A stretch of DNA of 62,631 bases from Runella sp. (lineage in GTDB: Bacteria > Bacteroidota > Bacteroidia > Cytophagales > Spirosomataceae): NCBI RefSeq assembly GCF_027484545.1, contig NZ_JAIXST010000078.1, positions 1-62,631 of the forward strand, written 5' to 3'. Shown piece after piece: positions 1-9,110 of the stretch. The position numbers and the translations under genes were made by a program. The notes beneath the pieces were generated by a model that was not told the DNA's origin, did no database searches, and saw only the letters and a program-made list of their open reading frames with translations. Numbering within the stretch: the first letter of the stretch is position 1; each line of letters starts with the position of its first letter.

Positions 1-429
1 AAAAAACGCAATACACAGCCAATAAAAAATGACAGAGAAAGTCAATAACGACAATGGTTTACAGGCACGGTGGACAGAACGCCAACTGGTAATAACTAAG
101 CATTCGTTTTGGGCGAAGCCCTCGTTGTTTGTTGTCTTCCGAAGGGAGACTGCGAACTCAAAATACATGGAGTTTTTGCAACACGGCAAATGCTACAATA
201 TTGGCTTTATCGTCCCTGTTGGCCGTAATTGGCTGTGGCCAACCGTAACGGTCCAAAATAATTTGTGTGCTGTCGGGTAATCAAGGACATTCGGTTTGGT
301 ATTTTCTGACCGCACTGAGAAGTTTATAAATAAGGGGTGTTTCTTTGATTGATTGTCAGTACTAAATTGATAATTTAGGCCCTTTAAGTTTTAAAATTTG
401 AAGGTCTTTTTCTAAAAATCGTAAAAACT
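1..429. other. Left-end stretch with no confident gene; possible repeat or gene relic
   Basis: No convincing gene is visible here. A plus-strand frame of 83 codons (29-280) is open but has no recognisable domain and no export signal. The opposite strand, about 150-285, reads DSTQIILDRYGWPQP and later AFAVLQ, which faintly resembles DUF6624-type proteins (ILDxYGWP...AFxVxQHA). It lacks a start codon and is closed by stops on both sides. Either a decayed gene fragment or an intergenic repeat of Bacteroidota would fit. A short palindrome (CTAAATT-GAT-AATTTAG) lies near 362-378, upstream of the first gene. I assign no function. Confidence 0.25.
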
Positions 430-1470
430 ATGAAAGCACTTTTACCCATTTTATTCTTCATTTTGCTTTTGTCAAAAGAAGGAATTGCACAAGATGAGAA
501 ACCACAGGCCATAGAAAGGGCTTGCCCAAACACATTTAGTGTGACTAAAAATACAAAAACCTATTCGTTAAGATACGCCAGTAATCACGCCATTGCCGAA
601 TCAAATAAAAACATTACTCAATTGGTTATCTACATTCATGGGGCCAGAAGAAACGGATTGGACTACTACGAATGGGGTGAAAAAGCGGTCATTGCAGCCA
701 ATAAAACGAATGAAACCCTGTTTATATCCCCTCAGTTTACTTCTGAAAAAGATTTGGAAGACCACAAACACGATGCTAACCATTTGTTTTGGACAAATAA
801 CAATTGGCGAGTAGGCGACGAGTCGGTGTCGAGTAAAAAGCGTAAAATGGACGATACCTTTAGCAGTTTTAGCTTAATAGATTCTATGATTGCCCGAGTT
901 TGCAACAAAAAGCTTTTTCCAAAACTTAAAAATATCCTTATCGTAGGCCATTCGGCTGGTGGGCAATTTGTTTCACGTTATGTAGGTATGACACCAATGC
1001 CTACTATACAGAAGAAATACAAATTTCGCTTCATTGTGATGAATCCCTCCAGCTATTTATACTTAGACGATAGAAGGCCGATGAAAACAAATTCAGGGTT
1101 GACTTTTGCCAGACCTGATACAACAGGTTGTAGTAGTTTCAATGACTATCCACGAGGCACTGAAAAACTAAATCCCTATGCTTCTAAGGCAGGAATCGGA
1201 ACCATCAAAAATCAATTTTTGAACCGAGACGTTGTGTTTATACTTGGCGGAAATGATGTCAATATGAACGATAGTAGTTTAGACAAATCTTGTGGTGGCA
1301 ACCTTCAAGGGCGTTTTCGTCTGGAACGCGGACAGTTTTTTTATGAATACATTCAGCTTTTTTCAACCAAAAAGAAAATTCATCAAATTGAAGTAGTACC
1401 CAATGTGGCCCACGATGGCGACAAAATGGTCAATTCAATGGCTGCTCAAAGGTTTATGTTTAATTTTTAA
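430..1470 (+). CDS. Secreted alpha/beta hydrolase (esterase-like)
   Basis: The protein has 346 residues and a Sec signal peptide (about 1-21, ending GIAQ). The core is an alpha/beta hydrolase: YIHGARRNG (about 68-76) supplies the oxyanion-type loop, and GHSAGGQ (about 173-179) is the nucleophile elbow with its catalytic serine. A late His in NVAHDGD is a plausible catalytic histidine. The substrate cannot be read from the sequence. Carbohydrate or acyl-ester esterases of this fold are common beside PULs, and the gene converges on the PUL's last sulfatase (56 bp between stops). It is the only plus-strand gene in the first 36 kb, so it is not part of the PUL transcript. Confidence 0.8.
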   Translation: MKALLPILFFILLLSKEGIAQDEKPQAIERACPNTFSVTKNTKTYSLRYASNHAIAESNKNITQLVIYIHGARRNGLDYYEWGEKAVIAANKTNETLFISPQFTSEKDLEDHKHDANHLFWTNNNWRVGDESVSSKKRKMDDTFSSFSLIDSMIARVCNKKLFPKLKNILIVGHSAGGQFVSRYVGMTPMPTIQKKYKFRFIVMNPSSYLYLDDRRPMKTNSGLTFARPDTTGCSSFNDYPRGTEKLNPYASKAGIGTIKNQFLNRDVVFILGGNDVNMNDSSLDKSCGGNLQGRFRLERGQFFYEYIQLFSTKKKIHQIEVVPNVAHDGDKMVNSMAAQRFMFNF

Positions 1471-1526
1471 GGGTAATTTGTTTACTGAATCGTTGTTATC
1501 AGATGTGTAACTCAGTACATTAATTA

Positions 1527-2846
1527 TCATTTTTGGACTAATGCTAATTTTAAGGCAAGATTATCTTTAATTGTCTTAAAATTAGCATCTTGTGCTAAGT
1601 TTTTTTGCTCGGATTCATCTTTTGTTAAATCGAAAAGATACTCTGCACCAGATTTTGTTTTAATGTATTTGTATTGTTTATCTCGAAACGTAGTTCCGTT
1701 TTTAGTATCGGGGTTCATAACATGATCAATCTCTTCATAAGTAAAATCACGGGCAAAACTATTGGGTGTTGTTAATAATGACTTGAAGCTCTTTGAGTCT
1801 TGATAAGTAGTTATGTTTGTTCCTGCAATGTCGGCAATTGTTGCAAATAAATCGGTTGTATTAATTAAGGAAGCATCTATTCCTTTTCTGTTTACGCCTT
1901 TGCCATAAATAATCATTGGAACTCGTACACCACCTTCAAAAAGAGACCCTTTTGAGGTGTCTTTTGTGAAAGGACTTTGAGCAAGTACTTCTGGTGTTCC
2001 ATTATCACCTAAAAAAATAATGATTGTATTGTCCAACTGAGCCTTCGGAATGTTCTGTAATAAGCGATTAATTTCTGTATCCATCGCCTCAATTGAAGCG
2101 AGATATTTTGACAAATTTGTATTCGTAGGCGTGCTGGTTATTAGGTTATTTGGTGGCTCTTGATAAGGAAAATGAGCGGCATTATGTGCCAACCATAAAA
2201 ACCATGGTTTGGTTTGATTCTTTATCCAGTTAATTGACTCGTTCGTAAATTCTGTTGTTGTATAATTTGTTGAACTTGTAGTTTGTCCGTTCGTAACTTT
2301 TTGCCATTTATAATAATCGGTCACTTCACCACCCATAAATCCTGCAAAATAATCAATACCCATTTTGTTGGGGTTAGATGGTCCTCCATTGGTATTGTCG
2401 GACAAATGCCACTTGCCTATTACAGCATCGGCGTACTTGTTTGAAGTATTTTGTTCAATAAATTGTTGTATTGATGTAGTTGTCAGCTTAATACCCCCCG
2501 CATTAGGTGTAGGCAATCGAACAACACCAGTCCGAAATCCGTATTGACCCGATAAAATGGTAGCCCTTGTTGGAGAGCATAAAGGATTGGCATATACTTG
2601 CGTAAAAATTAAGCCATCTTTCGCCAATTTGTCTAATGTTGGCGTTTTTGCCTTCTGTGTGCCAAAATTTGAAAATCCATTAAATGGATCTATCCCAATG
2701 TCATCGCCTATTATTAGGAGAATATTAGGCGAAAGGTTTTCGGTTGCAGGCGTACTATTATCAATTGTATCACTTTTTTTACAAGAAGATAAGATAAACA
2801 AAACACTCATCATCAAAATGGAGAGCTTGATTATTTTTAAAAACAT
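1527..2846 (-). CDS. Lipoprotein sulfatase, S1 family (Cys-type)
   Basis: This 439-residue type I sulfatase hydrolyses a sulfate ester, probably on an exported glycan fragment. The N-terminus is a lipoprotein signal with lipobox ILSSC (Cys22), so the enzyme should be membrane-anchored. The active-site motif CSPTR starts at Cys90, which must be oxidised to formylglycine. Metal-binding residues appear in IIGDDIG (about 45-51) and FLGDNGTP. A late GVRVPMIIYGKG segment is typical of arylsulfatases. It is the last gene of the PUL, separated from the lyase gene upstream by a 293-bp gap that carries a repeat, so it may be expressed less strongly or separately. Substrate position is unknown. Confidence 0.88.
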   Translation of the reverse strand: MFLKIIKLSILMMSVLFILSSCKKSDTIDNSTPATENLSPNILLIIGDDIGIDPFNGFSNFGTQKAKTPTLDKLAKDGLIFTQVYANPLCSPTRATILSGQYGFRTGVVRLPTPNAGGIKLTTTSIQQFIEQNTSNKYADAVIGKWHLSDNTNGGPSNPNKMGIDYFAGFMGGEVTDYYKWQKVTNGQTTSSTNYTTTEFTNESINWIKNQTKPWFLWLAHNAAHFPYQEPPNNLITSTPTNTNLSKYLASIEAMDTEINRLLQNIPKAQLDNTIIIFLGDNGTPEVLAQSPFTKDTSKGSLFEGGVRVPMIIYGKGVNRKGIDASLINTTDLFATIADIAGTNITTYQDSKSFKSLLTTPNSFARDFTYEEIDHVMNPDTKNGTTFRDKQYKYIKTKSGAEYLFDLTKDESEQKNLAQDANFKTIKDNLALKLALVQK

Positions 2847-2924
2847 CGTTGCTAAATTTGATTGATTTGAAACATTTATTTATTCGGTAATAGCTAAATA
2901 CACTGTTTTATTATTAATTCTATG

Positions 2925-3036
2925 TCTCGCAGATATACGCTGATTTGGCTGAATAACCCACAGCCTCGGACGGTCGCACGTTTTCGCGGAAATCAGCGAG
3001 TATCAGCGGATTTTAGATTTGCGTAAATCTGCGAGA
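2925..3036. repeat. Intergenic palindromic repeat (CGCAGAT / ATCAGCG type)
   Basis: A 10-bp perfect inverted repeat, TCTCGCAGAT (2925-2934) and ATCTGCGAGA (3027-3036), flanks a core with the words GCTGATTT, AATCAGCG and TATCAGCGGAT. I recall similar CGCAGATTT/AATCAGCG elements scattered between genes in many Bacteroidota genomes; this is from memory and needs a genome-wide search. It sits in the 293-bp gap between the lyase gene and the terminal sulfatase gene and contains no ORF. Confidence 0.6.
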
Positions 3037-3139
3037 GAGAAAAAATAACTTTTAAAACACTGTACTGAACGTAAAAAATTATAAACTTGAAATAGATAGT
3101 TGTTAGTTGAGTACCGATATTCTCTACTTCTAATATTCG

Positions 3140-4306
3140 TTAAAATACCCAAATCAACGGATTACGTATTGGTAAATTCCGAATTACTTCATCGTTTTTA
3201 GGGAAATGTTCGAGTTTTTTCCAAGTATCCAACCAAGCCTTTTCTTTATATTTTTGATACCCAAAAATCAAAAAAGGCTGTGCCACAGGCCATTCATTCC
3301 AGTACATTACATCCTGTGAACTTTTCCAAGTGGCTTTATTTTCTACAAAAGGATAGAGAAATTCTACCCCTTTTTTGAGGGTTCGGCTATCTTCTAACGC
3401 AAAATCCCACAGGCTCTCTTTTTCATCAGAAAGTACATGGCAAACGGTGGTCATGGCATCTAAATTGAAGAGCGAATAGCCATAAGGTTTAGTCCTTTTA
3501 AGTTCGAGCGGAAAGCTGCCGTCCTTTTCTATTTGATTGGGCATTAAGACCGTTTTGAATCTGTTTTTACAATAATCAAGCATTTCTTGGTTGCCAGTAA
3601 GCTTTGCAAATGAGGCTACTTGCATTACCCAACACGTTCCGTGGTTATTTTTTGCATCACGTTCTTCTATGCCGTAAGGATGTGAATTTACCCAGACTAA
3701 ATACTTAGAAAACCAATCTTTTACCTTCCCTAAGTCTTGTTTATTGACAACTTTGGCATTTTGCATCACGAGTACACCTTGTGCCACTTCCATCATTTGT
3801 ATCATGTCAATCAAGCCTGTACCACGTCCTGTTACTTTTCCTTTGATGGCTTGGGCATAAAGCAATGAGGGGTTCATGTAGGTTTTTTCGTCAATGAACC
3901 AAGCATTTAGATGTTCAAACGCTTTCTTGACGTATTTTTCGTCTTTGGTTAGCATGTACGCCGAGGCCAAAGTACCAATTATCTGACTGAACCGAATCAT
4001 TGCCTTACGATGTGCCACGAAGTTATTGGGGTTTGACTGCCCATCTCTTTGGATGTAAGGCCCATTTGGGTCGTTTGGGTTTTGCCACCAATAATCACCT
4101 TCCGAATAAAAATCATGTAGCCCACCTGCCGAACGTTCGCATTGTTGAGCAGTAACCGTGATTGGCTTCTCGGTCATCGCAATTTTAGCGTTTCCTAACA
4201 CTTGGCTTCTAAGAATTGGGCTTATAGTCTTAAATAACGAACTTTGTCCAATTCCAACAATTGGAAATAGTACGGAAATAATCAATATTTTGGCAAAAAT
4301 TTTCAT
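3140..4306 (-). CDS. Alginate_lyase-family polysaccharide lyase (PL5/PL38-like)
   Basis: This 388-residue secreted protein (signal about 1-20) has the alpha/alpha-barrel Alginate_lyase domain (Pfam PF05426). Visible family marks are YWWQNPNDPNGPYIQRDG (about 72-89), GRGTGLID (about 160-167) and KNNHGTCW (219-226), where the Asn-His pair matches the catalytic Asn/His region of PL5 enzymes. Such lyases beta-eliminate uronate polymers, for example alginate or glucuronan, and leave 4,5-unsaturated ends. The layout looks closer to the PL38-like Bacteroidota branch than to Pseudomonas AlgL, but that is a judgement from motifs only. The same domain recurs as the C-terminal third of the fusion protein at 15276-17951. 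Confidence 0.82.
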   Translation of the reverse strand: MKIFAKILIISVLFPIVGIGQSSLFKTISPILRSQVLGNAKIAMTEKPITVTAQQCERSAGGLHDFYSEGDYWWQNPNDPNGPYIQRDGQSNPNNFVAHRKAMIRFSQIIGTLASAYMLTKDEKYVKKAFEHLNAWFIDEKTYMNPSLLYAQAIKGKVTGRGTGLIDMIQMMEVAQGVLVMQNAKVVNKQDLGKVKDWFSKYLVWVNSHPYGIEERDAKNNHGTCWVMQVASFAKLTGNQEMLDYCKNRFKTVLMPNQIEKDGSFPLELKRTKPYGYSLFNLDAMTTVCHVLSDEKESLWDFALEDSRTLKKGVEFLYPFVENKATWKSSQDVMYWNEWPVAQPFLIFGYQKYKEKAWLDTWKKLEHFPKNDEVIRNLPIRNPLIWVF

Positions 4307-4341
4307 CTGGTATTTGTTATTGAGTCCTTTGATTAAGAATT

Positions 4342-5922
4342 TTATCTCGACTGCTTTTGATTTGTTAAAAATTCTGACATCAATTTCTCGTGGTCTTTCA
4401 GCACAGCCTTATATTCTGTTTTTGATGCTAAGTTTTCAGTTTCCAAAGCATCTTTTTGATAGTTATACAATTCCACTGCGACAGGTTTTGCAGTCGATAG
4501 AATGATTGTATTTCTGTAATTTTGTTCGTACCAAGCCACATAACGATAGCGTTTTGTCCGAATCGTATAACCCATCATTTTGTCGCCTTTTCTTGGATAT
4601 TGACTTTGGGTAAATGATTTTAGTTCAATCTCAGGATTTTTCAAAACTGGAACTAAACTTTTACCAGCTAGATCTGCGGGTGTTTTTAAACCTGCCATTT
4701 CGGTTAAAGTTGGGAAAATATCTACAAACTCACTTAATCCTTGGGCTTTTTGATTTCCTTTAAATGCTGGCGATGCAATGATAAGTGGGGCTTTGGTGGC
4801 TTGTTCATAATTATCGTGTTTGCACCAAAGTCCGTGGTCGCCCAAATGCCAACCATGGTCGCCCCACAGAACAACGATGGTGTTTTTATCTAAGCCTTGT
4901 TTTTTTAATTCATCCAACAATTTTCCTACCTGTGCATCCATGTAGCTTACTGCCGCATAATAGCCATGAATTAACTCTCGTTGAATAGCCTCTGATTGTG
5001 GCGTGGCTTTGGCATCAAAATGTTCAAAATTGCTTTGCATATAAGCATTGTATAATTCCCCTGAATTTTGAGCTGCATAATCGGGAGCTCCTACGGGCAT
5101 ACGTTGAACACCAGAAATCTTGATTTTTGAACGGTCATATAAATCCCAATATTTTTTAGGCGAAATAAAAGGTAAATGTGGTTTAACAAAACCCACAGCA
5201 TAGAAAAATGGCTTTTGGTCTTTGGCAAACTTCCCGAGCATTTCAATGGCATTTTTAGCGACAACGCCATCCATGTAGGCATCATCTGGCACATCTGCCG
5301 ACTCTACAGCTGGACCTTTATTGTTTGCCAAATATTCAGTTAATTCTGTGCCTGTAAGCCCTCGACTTTTGGCATCAGCTTCAATTTTGGCAACTTTTGC
5401 TTTCGTTTCAGGCAACTGATAGCCGTTTACAGGTTTTTCAAAGCCTGCGGCATAATTGCTCGGAAATTTTCCATAGGATACTGCTGGAATACTCCAAGAA
5501 GGTACATCCATTCCTTTATCAACCGAACGTTGGTCAAACATTTTACCAATCGTCGCTGTAGTATAGCCATTTTCTTTAAAGTATTGAGGGAGGGTAACTA
5601 CATTGGGAACCATGTCTCTGAGCTGGGTTTTCAAATCCCAAATTCTGGTATAATCAGGTCGTTGGCCAGTTAAAAGACTGGCTCGGGTAGGGGCACAAAC
5701 AGCCTGCTGGCAGTAATTATTCATAAAAACTGTCCCCATTTTGGCCAATCGGTCAATATTGGGCGTAATCATTTGGCTTTCACCATAACAACTCAACAAT
5801 GGTTTTAAATCATCTACAGCGATGAAAAGAATATTGGGTTTTTCTGTTTTTTGTGCAAAAAGGTCATGGCCTAAAACAAGTAAGCATAAAGCCAAAGTCC
5901 AAAGGGTAGTGGTTTTTTTCAT
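4342..5922 (-). CDS. Secreted sulfatase, iduronate-2-sulfatase-like (S1_7-like)
   Basis: The 526-residue protein has a signal peptide ending near LFAQ (about 24). The sulfatase signature is VCAPTRASLLTG, with the formylglycine precursor at Cys76. AVDDLKP (about 35-41) and LWGDHGWHLGDHG hold metal and sulfate ligands; the GDHGWHLGDH pattern is typical of iduronate-2-sulfatase-like S1 enzymes. It is a close paralogue of the sulfatase at 27512-29101, with shared stretches such as KMGTVFMNNYCQQAVC, so the locus has duplicated this enzyme. Iduronate specificity is not proven, because this subfamily includes other specificities. Confidence 0.88.
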   Translation of the reverse strand: MKKTTTLWTLALCLLVLGHDLFAQKTEKPNILFIAVDDLKPLLSCYGESQMITPNIDRLAKMGTVFMNNYCQQAVCAPTRASLLTGQRPDYTRIWDLKTQLRDMVPNVVTLPQYFKENGYTTATIGKMFDQRSVDKGMDVPSWSIPAVSYGKFPSNYAAGFEKPVNGYQLPETKAKVAKIEADAKSRGLTGTELTEYLANNKGPAVESADVPDDAYMDGVVAKNAIEMLGKFAKDQKPFFYAVGFVKPHLPFISPKKYWDLYDRSKIKISGVQRMPVGAPDYAAQNSGELYNAYMQSNFEHFDAKATPQSEAIQRELIHGYYAAVSYMDAQVGKLLDELKKQGLDKNTIVVLWGDHGWHLGDHGLWCKHDNYEQATKAPLIIASPAFKGNQKAQGLSEFVDIFPTLTEMAGLKTPADLAGKSLVPVLKNPEIELKSFTQSQYPRKGDKMMGYTIRTKRYRYVAWYEQNYRNTIILSTAKPVAVELYNYQKDALETENLASKTEYKAVLKDHEKLMSEFLTNQKQSR

Positions 5923-5986
5923 AAAAAAGATTTGCAGTTTAAACTATTTCTAAAAAATCAGTAGCAAGCCAAAAATGATTGAAAAA

Positions 5987-7471
5987 TTAAACAGTCCTTT
6001 CCTTTTTCCATTCATAAACAACTGCCCCATGAATGTCATGGTGTTGAAAAGTAATGCTACTTTTATTGTCTATTCGTTTTAAATCAACCGATAAAAAACC
6101 GCCTTTTACCAAATGAAAACGGTGATAGGCTTTGTTTTCACCTGGCGTACCACCTGCGTGCTCATCGCTTGCTGCACCGATGCTGAATTCATTAAGACCC
6201 GTTTCGGGATGCACCGAATGGTATTGCCAATGACGGTCGCCACAAATCACGAAAAAATTATCTGGGACATTCGCTTGAAGCCAATTTCGCAATTCATCGC
6301 CTTCGTGTTTGAAACCTTTATTGGTATGATTATCATCCTTCTGCGGACGGTCAGGCCCCACTAAAGGTGTTGGACTGACAAGCACTTTCCATGTAGTAGT
6401 GCTTTCTTTGACCGTTTTTTGAAACCATTCTTTTTGTTCTTTGCCCCAAATCGTTTTTTCGGGACCATCGGGCATTTCATTGGGAGAACGAAAATCCCGT
6501 CCATCCGTCAGCCAAATTTGTAGATCTTGTCCCCAACGGAAAGTGCGGTAACTTGGAGAATTTCCATACATGGGGGCTTGTTGATAGAAAATATTCTGCC
6601 CTTGTGCGAATGTAAAATCACCCATTTTTGCACCTGGTTCAGAGTCATTATCAAGGGTGTCGTGGTCGTCTTTTAGCCAATATGTACCGACATTGCGGTT
6701 AAATTCCATCAAACGAGGCAAACTAAACATGCGTTCCCAATGGTAACGCGCCAATCGCTCTGTAAAAGCCCTTGGCATATCGTTGTCATAATAGACCAAA
6801 TCGCCTGTCAGACAAGTGAATTTGGGTTTAAGTGCCAGCATCGCTGGATAAATATTGTGCCCATCTGGATGCCCACGGTCGGGATAGCCTTGACAGGTCA
6901 TCAAGCAAAAACGAAAATTGCTGGGTGTGTCAGCGGCAGGTGCGGTTCCAAATTTGCCTTTAAATGTTTCGCGTCCTTTTTTGCGTTTGTTGGTGGTCGC
7001 TTCGCTTTCGTAATAGTAAGTTGTATCGGATTTTAAACCTTCCAAAGTAAAATGATGAATGAAATCGGTGCTTTCTGATACTTCAACCCATTCAGTCGTT
7101 TGAGCTGTTTTTAAATTTTCATCTACCCCATAACGAACCCGCACAAAGCCTGAAACACCAGGACAAGCACCTTCGAGTTGCTCAACAGGAACGGTGACAA
7201 CTGGTAATTGGCCTTGGGGATAATCGTTCATACGTCCAGGAATAAGTACACCTTTGTTATTGCGAACAGGCACTGAAGTTAAGCGCGTCCAAATAATGGC
7301 AGAAGTATCCGTGACTTCACCGACCCGCGTACCCATGGCTTGATAAATGATTTTATTTTCATCAAAAATACGGAGGGGTATCCCCGAAAGTACGGAAGAG
7401 CCCAAAGCGATTGAAGCCGTTTGTTTTACAAATGCACGACGAGTTACGGGTGTTTTATCTTTTTTTTTCAT
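5987..7471 (-). CDS. Tat-exported PhoD-like metallophosphatase
   Basis: This 494-residue protein begins with a twin-arginine signal (TRRAFVKQ, Arg11-Arg12). A PhoD N-terminal beta domain follows (about 40-170, ending in a TTYYYESE strand). The PhoD catalytic domain has CLTGDLVYYD, WLKDDHDTLDND, TDGRDFRSP and CGDRHWQYHS, the usual metal-ligand blocks. PhoD-family enzymes are Ca/Fe-dependent phosphomonoesterases or phosphodiesterases. Its start overlaps the stop of the upstream sulfatase gene (7468-7471, ATGA), so the two are probably translationally coupled. A phosphatase inside a sulfated-glycan locus suggests removal of phosphate esters from the same substrate, but it could also simply scavenge phosphate. 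Confidence 0.85.
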   Translation of the reverse strand: MKKKDKTPVTRRAFVKQTASIALGSSVLSGIPLRIFDENKIIYQAMGTRVGEVTDTSAIIWTRLTSVPVRNNKGVLIPGRMNDYPQGQLPVVTVPVEQLEGACPGVSGFVRVRYGVDENLKTAQTTEWVEVSESTDFIHHFTLEGLKSDTTYYYESEATTNKRKKGRETFKGKFGTAPAADTPSNFRFCLMTCQGYPDRGHPDGHNIYPAMLALKPKFTCLTGDLVYYDNDMPRAFTERLARYHWERMFSLPRLMEFNRNVGTYWLKDDHDTLDNDSEPGAKMGDFTFAQGQNIFYQQAPMYGNSPSYRTFRWGQDLQIWLTDGRDFRSPNEMPDGPEKTIWGKEQKEWFQKTVKESTTTWKVLVSPTPLVGPDRPQKDDNHTNKGFKHEGDELRNWLQANVPDNFFVICGDRHWQYHSVHPETGLNEFSIGAASDEHAGGTPGENKAYHRFHLVKGGFLSVDLKRIDNKSSITFQHHDIHGAVVYEWKKERTV

Positions 7472-9054
7472 TTTTTTACCTTTTTCTTACTTTGTTTCAC
7501 ACCTACTTTTTTAGCCCAAACATCAAAATCAATGCTCATTTCAGCGACTTTTTTTTCAGATTGTTGAGCGATATTCTTATTTTCGCTTGGGTCTGTTTCG
7601 AGGTCGTACAATGCCCAATCGGCCTCATCTGCTTCTTTTACTAATTTAAAATTGCCTGTTCTAATCGCTTCATTGCCTTGATGTTCCCAATAAAGTGTTC
7701 TTGGATTCGCTTTTTTACCCGTCCAAAGATAGCTTAGGCTTTGACCATGAATATTTGTAGCGGCAGGGGCTTGTGCCAAATCAAGGCTTGTCGGCAAAAG
7801 GTCAATGACGTGACTTGGGGCATCCATATACCCTTTTTTCGGTTTGATTTTAGCGGGCCAGTGCATGATACAAGGGCTGATAATACCGCCTTCGTGGGTG
7901 AATTTTTTATACAATTTGAAAGGCGTATTCGAGACATTTGCCCATTGATAATCATACGTGCCGTAGGAACCCCGCTCCCCGATCCTTTTAGTGGGTAAGC
8001 CGAGTTTTCTATCGTCCACATTTTCATCGCAGCCGCCATTATCCGATAAAAAGACGATGAATGTGTTGTCTAACTGCTTCGTGTCTTCTAAATTCTTTAT
8101 CAATTTGCCAATATTTCTGTCCATCCTGTCAATCATCGCTGCATAAACAGCCATTTTCCTTGCCCAAGTGGCTTTGTCTTGCACTGAATTCCAAGCTGGA
8201 ATATTATTTGGGCGAGTCGTAAGCGCATAACGTTTGTCCAATAAACCCAATTTCTGCATTTTTTTGAAACGGTTTTCACGGGTCACATCCCAACCTTGTA
8301 GGTAGAATTTTTCATATTTGGCAATGTCTTCTTCGTAGGCATGAAGCGGAAAATGCGGCGCAGTATAAGCGAGATATAAAAAGAACGGATTGGCCTTTTT
8401 GCCTGCCTGATTAATAAATTCAATCGCCTTGTCGGTAAAAGCGTCAGTGGCGTAATACCCCTCAGTAGGAAGCACATATTCTTGGTCATTCAAGACCATA
8501 AAACGTTTTCTTTTCTCTTTTAAAACCTCAAAATAGCTCGAAGCACCCGAAATCAAGCCGAAATATTTATCAAAACCCCGTTTAAGAGGCCAATGTTCTG
8601 GGCTTTCACCGACGTGCCATTTGCCCGTCATATAGGTATTGTATCCTGCCGCATGTAGTCGCTCGGCAATTGTCGGCACACTCGGGTCGAGATAACCTTG
8701 ATAGCTGCCTTTCTCTACTTTTTCATCTTCAAAAGACACCATGCCGCCCATGCCGACCGCATGAGAATAATTGCCCGTCAGTAAAGATGCGCGTGTCGGA
8801 CAGCAACGACCTGCATTGTAAAAGCTTCTCAATTTAATCCCATTCACCGCTAATTTATCAATATTGGGTGTGCTGATTTCGCTGCCGTAGCAACCAATAT
8901 CCGAAAAGCCCATATCATCTGCCATGATGATAATGATATTGGGGCGAGGATTTGCCGTTTCTGTTTTTTTCAGCGATAAGAAACTGCACAAAACGATACC
9001 ACTCAACGCTGTGAGCAAGAGTAGAGCGGATTTGGTTTGTTTAAATATTTTCAT
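7468..9054 (-). CDS. Secreted arylsulfatase, S1 family (S1_4-like)
   Basis: The 528-residue sulfatase has an N-terminal hydrophobic export segment (about 9-28). The active-site motif is CCPTR, with the formylglycine precursor at Cys84, in AGRCCPTRASLLTG. MADDMGFSDIGCYG (about 44-57) and LSDNGGCDENV carry metal ligands, and the EGGIISPCIMHWPAK segment is typical of AtsA-like arylsulfatases. The C-terminus is unusually basic (KQSKKKVKK). It is a paralogue of the sulfatase at 23205-24920, sharing the layout DMGFSDIGC/DMGYSDIGC. The stop overlaps the next gene by 4 bp. Confidence 0.88.
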   Translation of the reverse strand: MKIFKQTKSALLLLTALSGIVLCSFLSLKKTETANPRPNIIIIMADDMGFSDIGCYGSEISTPNIDKLAVNGIKLRSFYNAGRCCPTRASLLTGNYSHAVGMGGMVSFEDEKVEKGSYQGYLDPSVPTIAERLHAAGYNTYMTGKWHVGESPEHWPLKRGFDKYFGLISGASSYFEVLKEKRKRFMVLNDQEYVLPTEGYYATDAFTDKAIEFINQAGKKANPFFLYLAYTAPHFPLHAYEEDIAKYEKFYLQGWDVTRENRFKKMQKLGLLDKRYALTTRPNNIPAWNSVQDKATWARKMAVYAAMIDRMDRNIGKLIKNLEDTKQLDNTFIVFLSDNGGCDENVDDRKLGLPTKRIGERGSYGTYDYQWANVSNTPFKLYKKFTHEGGIISPCIMHWPAKIKPKKGYMDAPSHVIDLLPTSLDLAQAPAATNIHGQSLSYLWTGKKANPRTLYWEHQGNEAIRTGNFKLVKEADEADWALYDLETDPSENKNIAQQSEKKVAEMSIDFDVWAKKVGVKQSKKKVKK

Positions 9055-9110
9055 AAAAAATTGATTTTTAACGCTTTGTAAAATACCCCCCTCCGTATGT
9101 CTGCTAAAAT

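Noticed and set aside
2557-2865. 102-codon plus-strand frame
   Set aside because: It lies inside and opposite the sulfatase gene at 1527-2846, whose motifs are clear; the frame has no domain of its own.
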